Source: Rhynchopus sp. YZ270_cl-10
Taxonomy: Eukaryota; Euglenozoa; Diplonemea; Diplonemida; Diplonemidae
Length of the DNA stretch: 64,000 nucleotides
Reading direction: 5' to 3'
Assembly (NCBI GenBank): GCA_964035575.1
Contig: OZ037871.1
Coordinates: forward strand, 372,001 to 436,000
Each line of letters begins with the position of its first letter. Within the stretch, counting starts at the first letter, position 1. The position numbers and the translations under genes were made by a program. Below the pieces are notes generated by a model. The model saw only the letters and a list, made by a program, of their open reading frames with translations, made no database searches and was not told the origin of the DNA. Shown piece after piece: positions 19,122 to 27,500 of the stretch.

Positions 19122-19266
19122 AGTCAGCTTCGAAATGACGTTGTACTTCAAAGGGCTGTGCCCTCAGATGAAAGATGGTGAATGTTAGTCGTGGTTTGTG
19201 TCATCATGCAGTGCAGGTGTGTTCGTTGGTCAAGCAAGAGAGCTTCTCAGCGAATGTCAACGCTGT
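19122..19266. repeat. ~145 bp upstream repeat, family H, copy 2
   Basis: Begins GTCAGCTTCGAAATGACGTT; about 90% identical to 15631-15776 in the same orientation. It sits 157-301 bp upstream of the xylosidase start on the gene strand. Similarity ends near CAACGCTG on the right. Confidence 0.8.
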
Positions 19267-19697
19267 TGTAGAATTAGTGTGGATCACCATCACGAAGACA
19301 AAGTACCCGCTCAGCGTCCAGTGCCCTGGAAAAATTCTATCATCATTGAAGCAAAATCGTGTTCTTGTTGGCGGTCTCAGCAGTATTGGAACATTCGTAT
19401 CAAACACAGCTGTTGCTGCGTCAAACTCGAAAGATGGTGTTTTGTGTTTTGTGTTGGTCATCATGGGAATGGGAAAGAGTGTTATACTTGGACTCACGAC
19501 ACGAAACTGCTGGAATAGAGAAAGGTGTAAGGAGAGAGGCAATGACAATACGGGGAGGAGGGTGTACTTACTTACATACTGATATGAAAAAAAGCGCGAT
19601 GATATAAAGAAAAGAAAGCTTATGAGACGACACCACTTCCGCAACAGTGAAACTGTGTGCAAGAGGAGCAAAGCAAAAAAAATCAAAGACAAACGTT

Positions 19698-19734
19698 AAA
19701 GGTGAGCTAACCCTCTCCTGATTAGTCAGCTTTG
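19698..19734. repeat. Hairpin repeat, family A, covarying variant
   Basis: AAAGGTGAGCTAA, loop CCTCTCCTGA, TTAGTCAGCTTT. Relative to 4073 both arms have changed while stems AAAG/CTTT, TGA/TCA and CTAA/TTAG are retained. The CCTCTC loop is constant. Confidence 0.65.
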
Positions 19735-19971
19735 ACAAAAGAACGCAAAAGGGGAAGAGAGGGGTGAAGAAAAGTTGTTCTCAAATAGCAATAACATACA
19801 AACAGGCTGTATTTTCTCCGTTTTCGACCGCATCTCGCACATTGACAAAAGACGGATCTTGTTTGGAGTATTAGCTCCGTTGTACCATCAGAGACACTAA
19901 GCAAATAGTGTATATGGCAAAAAAATGATTTTAACTCTTCAGAAGATGTCCAAAGAGGCAAAAACAAGAAA

Positions 19972-20051
19972 GTGAAGTTCATAGTGCAAACGACTCTAGG
20001 ACGCAGGCACTGACACTCCGTGGGTTATCGAACCCCCGGAGTGTTGCAGTT
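19972..20051. repeat. Family C repeat with a strong second hairpin
   Basis: GAAGTTCATAGTGCAAACGA, then GACGCAGGCACTG, then a hairpin ACACTCCG, GGGTT, ATCG, AACCC, CGGAGTGT with one unpaired base per side. Parts recur at 16095 (ACTCCGCGGG), 47144-47180 (GACACTCCGTGGGGTTGAT) and 47933 (GGCACTCCGGGA). Confidence 0.65.
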
Positions 20052-20130
20052 GGGAGCGGAGGGGGGGGTAAACAAGAAGACAAGACATCGAAGTCGGTGG
20101 TCATCAGAGGCAAACAAAAGATAACACAAA

Positions 20131-20265
20131 AAAGATGAACTGTGCCTCTCGTGCACAACACATCTTTACCACTATCGTTCACGCGTTGGGATACGCTGGG
20201 TTTGAAGATGGGCTGTCTCTCGCAAGACAGTTGTCCGGGATGATGTTGTCACCCCATTTGCTTGT
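20131..20265. repeat. Hairpin repeat, family B, composite two-hairpin copy
   Basis: AAAGATGAACTGTGC, loop CTCTC, GTGCACAACACATCTTT, followed by ACCACTATCGTTCACGCGTT and a distal hairpin GGGATGA...TCACCCC. The same order of parts, with different stem bases, is at 62166-62263. The distal module also follows the family A hairpin at 4073, so A and B are variants of one composite. Confidence 0.7.
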
Positions 20266-20644
20266 ATTGCAGGTTGGGGTATGGGATGTAGCCTCAGAGT
20301 ATAAACAAGGAAAAACACGCGGGGACATGACAGTTGAGACGATTAACAATTACATCGAATTCGCTGATCATGAGAAAAGAAAACAAAAAAAAAAAATGTT
20401 CAAAAAAAAAACAAAACGTGTATATTTGTTTTGTGCTGGTCACATTTTGTTGCTGACTTTCCGCTATAGATTCGCGACACTACAAAGCAGAGCTGTGCCG
20501 TGTATCTTCGAAAAGTGAGAACGGAGGTGACTCAGAGCTACAAATCAAAAGGAGGGAGGGAAGAGACTTCATAAGGGACACTACACGCTGCTAAGAAGCA
20601 AGAGCGAGAGGGGAGTCGTCTTTACCCTACCAAAGAAAAGAAAT

Positions 20645-20687
20645 GTTTATAAGATGATCCTAAGCCTCTCGTGCATAGTCACCTTAA
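20645..20687. repeat. Hairpin repeat, family A
   Basis: GTTTATAAGATGATCCTAAG, CCTCTCGTGC, ATAGTCACCTT. Nearly identical to 4073 with one stem change. Confidence 0.75.
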
Positions 20688-21314
20688 ATACTTGAGTGAA
20701 GAATGTGTCCCACTTCGACTTCGTGCACACACGTCCACGAGGGAAGATCAAGGTGAGCGTTTCTTGAGGCTGAGGTTTCCCTGAACAAGCCCTTGAAATC
20801 TGACTTCGTGTGTCTGCTGTAGGTCAAAAGGCATCTAGTGGGGAAGGGAGGGTATGGGGGGTGTATGGGTAGAGCTTTGGATTTGGGAGGGGAAAAGAAC
20901 GTCACTCAGACCAGGCACAGACAAATGGGCATTTTTTTAAAAAACGGCAACTCGGCCTATAGTAGTCAAGCCTTTTATCCCCGCATAGCGAAGACGAGTT
21001 TGCTCAAAAAGTCTCAGAACGCCTTTTGTGCTTGAAATGTGCTTCCGGTCAGACAACAAAGAAACGGTGAAAAAGTAAATACCCTTCGATCTGCCAGCAA
21101 AAAAAAAAGGGGGAAGAAATATTGAAAAAAGATCGGGATATGACAAAGTGAGTGTAAAGAAAACAAAGAAAAAAAAAAACAATTTTTGTCCGTTTATCGC
21201 TCTGCAATTTGTGTTTTTCGCTGTATGAGTGTGAGTGTGATAGAAATACTGAATGAAAAACAATTTGCAGGCACGCAAACAGTGATGAGAGAAAAAAAAA
21301 AAAAAAAAACTGGA

Positions 21315-21355
21315 CTGATGAATGTGTGCCTCGTGCAAGGCACATCTTCAAATAA
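21315..21355. repeat. Hairpin repeat, family B variant
   Basis: GATGAATGTGTGCC, TCGTGCA, AGGCACATCTTC. Stem TGTGCC/GGCACA differs from the TGTGC/GCACA of 20131 yet pairs fully. A 16-nt A run lies just to the left. It is 171 bp beyond the stop codon of the 2828-residue gene. Confidence 0.7.
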
Positions 21356-21525
21356 AGAGAGATCATGAAGAGAGAAACCCCGAAAGAATACATCAATGAA
21401 TGCGTCTCCCAGCACACAACTCTCAAAATAAAATAAAAAACAACACGACCTTGCACAACAGTGCTAGTAGGCACAAACACGGAACCGCACTTCGCAAACC
21501 CGTTTTTGCATCAGTGCTGAGCAAT

Positions 21526-24500
21526 TCAGGGCACAGAAGGACAACCAGAAATGTCACAAACAGCGTTGGCAACAAAGAGGTTGCAGTGGAAACGTGTGGT
21601 GGCAAGCTGAAGCTTTGTCCCTGCAGACAGAACCTGCCCAAACACCTCAGAGTCAACAACACTCACAGACACATAGCTGTCCTGTGTCAGGAGTGTGCCG
21701 GGCAGCGACACGTTCACAAGGTTGAGGTGGTTGCTGTGGTGGCCGTACTGCAGGCTTGCGAAGGTGTGGTGGAGGTGTGCCCAGGCAAGGTGGTGCCATG
21801 GGTACGCATGCCATCTGTGGTGGCGGCAGTCTGTGTGGCTGTCCCTGCTGCTCTTGCTCTTGCTGCTGCTCTCACTGATTTTGCTCTTGCTCTTGTCCCT
21901 GCCCTTGCTGCTGCCCTTGCTCTTGCTCTTACTTTTGCTCTTACTCTTGCTGCTGCTCTCACTGCTTTTGCTCTTGCTCTTACTCTTGCTGCTGCTACTG
22001 CTACTGCAAAGCTGCTTCATGTTGAAGAGCACAAAGTCAGGCCCCAGACTCGCCCCCTCGAACAGCGTGTCGCGCAGCGTGTCCTCGTGTCCATGCACGC
22101 TTTCATACACAACGTTCACAAACACAAACCCACCTGCACGCACACGCATGAAGGGCTTCTGCACGGGGGTCTCCGTCCTGACCCCCCGACGCCACCAGTT
22201 CTTCGTGTCCTTCCACGACCGCCGCTCCACCTCCACCTTGACCTCCTGCTTCACCAGCCACGTGTCCAGGTCAATTGTGAAGAAGTTGTACACCTGTCCC
22301 TCCCCCACCAGGGTCAGGTTGTCGGCGTAATCCACTACCGCCTCCGCAAGTGGCGCAGTCGTGTTCGCCACAACACTGCACGACGTCGTCAGCTCAGGGC
22401 GCACACACTCCACAAGCTTCGGCCCCGTGCACAGGTTCTCGGGCAGCATCAGCAGCGAGTCTGAGAACTCAGCAAGCTCGTCCACCACGTCTGTGAGGTT
22501 CGCCACCGCAGACCCGCACTGCTCCGTCGCGTTGTCTGCAAGTGTCGCAGCGTGCCCGGGACGCGCAGCTGTCGCAGGTCCGAACACAGACCGCCGCAGC
22601 ACAACGTCGCCCTGTGTCCCCACAGCACCGCTCGCGGCAGCCACATCCACAGCAGACACATCCCCGACAGAGAACGCTTTGAACCCAGACACGTGCCCCA
22701 TCACACCCGTGCCCTCACCACCACGACGCGGGTGCTCAATGCGGATCGTCTGCCTCCAGCTGTCCGCAGACCCACACCTGTCCTCTGTCGTCCACGTGCG
22801 CTCCACCACCGCAAGCCCGTCCGTGCAGCCCGCAGCACCCGCAGCGCTGAAGGCCACCGTGTCGGCAAAGGTCAGGTTGATGCGGTACGACGTCAGGTTC
22901 AGTGCCGCCATGTCTGCGTGCGTCGCCACGTCCACAACCGTCGGCACACCGGCCACCGACGGACCGTAGTCGTTCAGGAACGCCACCGCCACCTCCGCTG
23001 CCGGCGTCGAGGCGAACTGCGGTGCAAACACGTCGTGCACGGTGATCACCTGCACACGCTCACGTGTCAGGCTTGCAGGGTAGTCGTCCCCTGTCCCGCA
23101 GTCCTGGTAGTGTGGCTGCACCTTCCAGACCCTGTTGATTGTCCACACACCACACGACACCAGCACCGGCGCCTCGTCGCGATGCCAGATGTGGAACGGT
23201 GTTGCGCAGTATGCCTCCCCTGTCGGGTGTCCAAGGCCGCCCGCCACGTCGTACGCGTCAAGCGTGCTGTTCGTGTACGTCGTTGCGTCGGGCGGGAAGG
23301 TCGCAAACTCAGGGCGCACCTGGTGCACAGCAACGTCCACTACACCAATGGCCGAGAGACGCCTGCATCCGTGCGCATCCCACACGTCGCACACAGGCTC
23401 CTCCGCCTGCTGCAGGCCGTCCAGCGCGTCGTACTCACCTGCCGTCGACACAAGCTTCCCTGCATGGCAAACAGAAGGGAGCTGGTCCACACCTGCCGCG
23501 TAGGCGAGCAGCCCCGCCCCAGCGTCCCACAGCTGTGTCGAGGTCAGCGCTGCCGGCGGGTGCTGCAGCATCACCTCCTGTGTGAAGGTCGCCTCATTCC
23601 CGCAGCGGTCGCCCGCCGTCCACGTGCGGTGCAGTGTCGCCAGCCCACGCTCCCGGCACGTCCCCTCCACAGCAGCGTCCATCCACGGCCGCACCACAGT
23701 GTCCTCCGAGGTCAGGTACGTCGGGTGCGATACCCCGATCCCAATCGCCACCATGTCTGCGTGCGGTGTCTCTGCTGCACGTGGCACAGGGTGTGCCGCA
23801 CGCCAGTTCTCAAAGAACGGCACAACCACAACTGCGTCAGGTGTATGCGTCCACACGGGTGCCTCCAGGTCCTCCACGTGGATGTGCTGCAGGTGCGTCA
23901 GCGACACACACCCGGATGGCGTTGGCACAGCACCGGCAAGAGGCGCCAGCGTCCACACACGCTGGACCGTCCAGTGCCCGCAGGTCCCATCTGCGTCCGC
24001 CACGTCCGCGTAGCTCACTGCTAGCGGTGCCACACATGCATCCGCCACAGCGGCGCCCCCGGTGCTTCCAGGCGCAAGCGGGCTCGTTGTCGGCACCGCC
24101 GTCACGTCCGCCGGCGCATGCGAGAAGCGTGGCACGATGGACACGAGCTGCGTAACGGGGCTGCTCCCGACACCCCCGCACGCAGCACGGTGGAAGGCCT
24201 GCCACGTCACGGTCTCGTAGCGCGACCCGCAGACGCTTGTGGGGAAGGGGTTTGGTGTTGCCACTGTCGACACAATGCGCACTGTCACAGGCCCGCATAC
24301 ATCCACCTTCGAGGTCACATGCGGCTTCGTGTGTACCTGCGTCTCCCCACACCCAAACGTCTGCGGCACGGCAGGGCCCAGCTCAGGCTCAGGGAACACA
24401 ATCGTGACACGCTGCGTCAACACCACTGCAGGGAGGCTGGGTGTGCACTGCGGCGCTGCCACCGTCCACGTGCGCGTCAGTGGGCCCACGACGGGGTCGT

Positions 24501-27500
24501 CCAGCACGTCTGTGTGCGACAGGTCGTATGTGTACCGCATCCCCTTTGCTGCCTGCGCAGCAGTGTACACAGGCTGCACAGCCGCAAGCAGGTCGGGTGC
24601 TGCGAACTGCACAGTCGGCAGCACCCTGTGGTCGTGGAGCAGCGTCACGCTCGGCACCACCACCGCAGGGCTGAACCACGCCACGTCGTTTGCCACTACC
24701 ACCTCCTGCGTGAAGCGCAGCGCTCCCGGTGCACGGCAGAAACCACTCTCCGCTGCTGACGGGGTCAGCTCCGCAGACCACGTCCGTGTGTAGCGCCACT
24801 CGCATGTCCCCGGCACCAGCACTGCGCCCGACTCCTCCATCGTCAGGCTGTGCACCAGTGTGCTGCGGTACGCCCCCACTGCCAGGTATGTGTGTGTTGC
24901 CGGTGCTCCCGCTGCCACATCCACAAACGTCGCCATCGTGAAGTCGACCCTCTGTGCCGGTGTCGATGCCCACCCTGTTGCATCCGTGTACGCAGGGCTC
25001 ACAACCACAAACTGCTCCACAGACGCACTCTGCCCACATGTGTCCGAGACTGTCCACTCCACGCGCAGGTACACAGACCCGCACGTCGGTAGCCCTGCCA
25101 CTGCAAACGCTGCCACTTCGTCCACCGTGTGCGTCTTCGTCGTCACAGACCCACACCTACCCGCATCGTGTGACACCACAAGCTTCGCCTCCGTCGCCGC
25201 TACGAGTGCATCCACAGACGCTGACCCGCTCAGCTCGTCCGGTGCGCCTGCCGTTGTAACAGTCACAGCACTGCCGTCCACAGACACCGTCAGCGGCAGT
25301 GGCGCCTCGTCAACAACAATCTGCTCCACCTCTGCAATCGTCTCTTCCAGGATCGTGTCGATGTCGGCCACAAGCGTCGGGTACTCTGGGGGGATGCTGT
25401 TCCTGAGGTCCTGCAGCACTGCCTTCCCCTTGTGCACAACCTCCCACATCTTGTTGGAGATGAGCGTCTCTGCCTCCGACACCGTGCGCTCCAGGTCAGC
25501 CCAGTTGTGCAGGTCCAGCACGCCGCCGAAGTCGACCAGCTCGTCTGCGAACTGGCCCTCGTCCGTCAGGATGCGCACTACTGCCTGGATCCCAAGGTTC
25601 TCCGACGGGCCAAACTCGTTCACGATTGCAGCCACCTCCGCATCGCGTTCGGTGGTGCTGCCCGCAGCAGCAGACCCTGTGTAGTGCTGGCCCGCCGTCT
25701 GGAACGCAGTCGGCACACCCTGCGCCACAAACTGCGCAGTGTCCGGGGCCGGGCTGTTCGCAAGGTCCATGAGCCCGCCTGTCTTGTGCTGTGCTGCGTC
25801 CGTCGCCTGCTGCATCTCCCGCTTCTGGTCCGCCATCAGCACAGCCGCATCGTACATCGCCTTGTACTGTGTCGCGTCGTCCTCCATGCACTTGATCCAG
25901 CTCCGCCCGTTGTTCAGCACTTTGTTGTTTTCGTTCGACGCTGTTGTGGCGGTCAGCTCAAACCAGTCGTTTGCATCTGTCCCGTCGTGCTGCACCAGGT
26001 CGCATCCGTACACAATGTCCGTCGTCACCCAATGGCAGAAGGACGCTGGGAAGAGTGGGGGTGCGTCTGCAGGCTCGCGCTCCTTGAGCCCCAGGTCGTG
26101 GATGCCTGTGTAGTACTCGTTCAGTTGCTTCACGTGCCCTCTGAGGCGGGCCTGGTATGCTGGGGTGTGCATCTCGTGCGCCAGCTGCAGGTAGCTGGCG
26201 TGCATAGGGTGGCTCTCAAACTTGTTCAGGTACGCAAACGGCTCAATGTTGCCATCTCCCAGGATCTCCTTCGTGAAGGCGTAGATGATGGAGTGTGTCG
26301 TACCCTCGTCGATACGCACCTGCCTGCAGTTCTCCTTCTGTGCAGGTGTGTTGTACACATACTTCTTCCCAAAGAGCCCGCCGATGGCGCTGAAAACCTT
26401 CGTCACTCCCTTCACAATCCCCTTCCCAACTGCAACAGCAGCCTGCCCCACCGCCTTCGCAGCCTTCGCCAGGTTCTTAAACGCCACAAAGTCAAACGAG
26501 AAGCTCAGCCCAAACCGCCCGCTCCCTTTGTACGAGGTCGCTGTGCACGACACGTCCATTACAGGTGTCCGCACAGTTGCGGTGAAGGAGACCTCGTCCT
26601 CGCTCATCGCAACATCCACCGTCGCGCGTGCGAAGTACATGAACGACACCTCAGCGCGCAGCTGTACCGCTGCCGCCTCCTGCGTCGTCACCGTCATGTC
26701 GCTCACGTGCACCACCCCGATGCGGAAACCGCCTATCCCAACCTTGGCACCACCACCCGCAAACGGGAACAACACCTCGACACGCGGCCGCACGAAGCCA
26801 AAGAAGTCCATCTCCGCCGCAACGTCAATCCCGTGTGCGCTGATCGTCCCGTCGACAGTCATGCTCAGCGACAGCACCGGCACAGACAGCTTCCCGGTCA
26901 GCTTGAAGCTGGGTGCCTCTGTCACCTCGAAGAACGCGTTCTCGATCTTGAAGATCCCGAACAGCGTCACATCCTGCAGCACGGTCTTCAGGTAGAACCT
27001 TGACGGGCCTACCTCAATGTCGAGACCAAGCTTCAGGCCGAAGAAGTAGTTGATCTGCCCCCGCAGCCGGAACCCCTCCGAGGCACGGTACCGCACCAGT
27101 GCATAGCAGTCATCGTTGTTTGCGTCGGGGCACACCAGCCCAGGCTTCTCAAGGTACTGGATGCCGAGGTCACGCAGCACCGACGGCATCGGGAAGGACT
27201 GCAACGCTGTCACCCAATCCCCAGCCACATCCCACATCTCCCCGAGCTTCAGCGAGGTGATCTTCATCTCCACAAGGTTGTCCTGCGGCGACGACGTGTA
27301 GATCTCCAACCGCCCCTCAGCACGGATGCACCGTGTGCTTGTCGCCACCGCACACTCCCGCTCACGCCCAAGCTCCAGCTTCCCCGCCAGCTTCACCTCG
27401 TCCACACGTCGCGTCTGCATCTCCACCTTGATGCCCACCAGCACGTCCGAGACATGCAGAATTGGCACCCCAAACAGCTTCGTCAGCTTCCCCTGCATCT

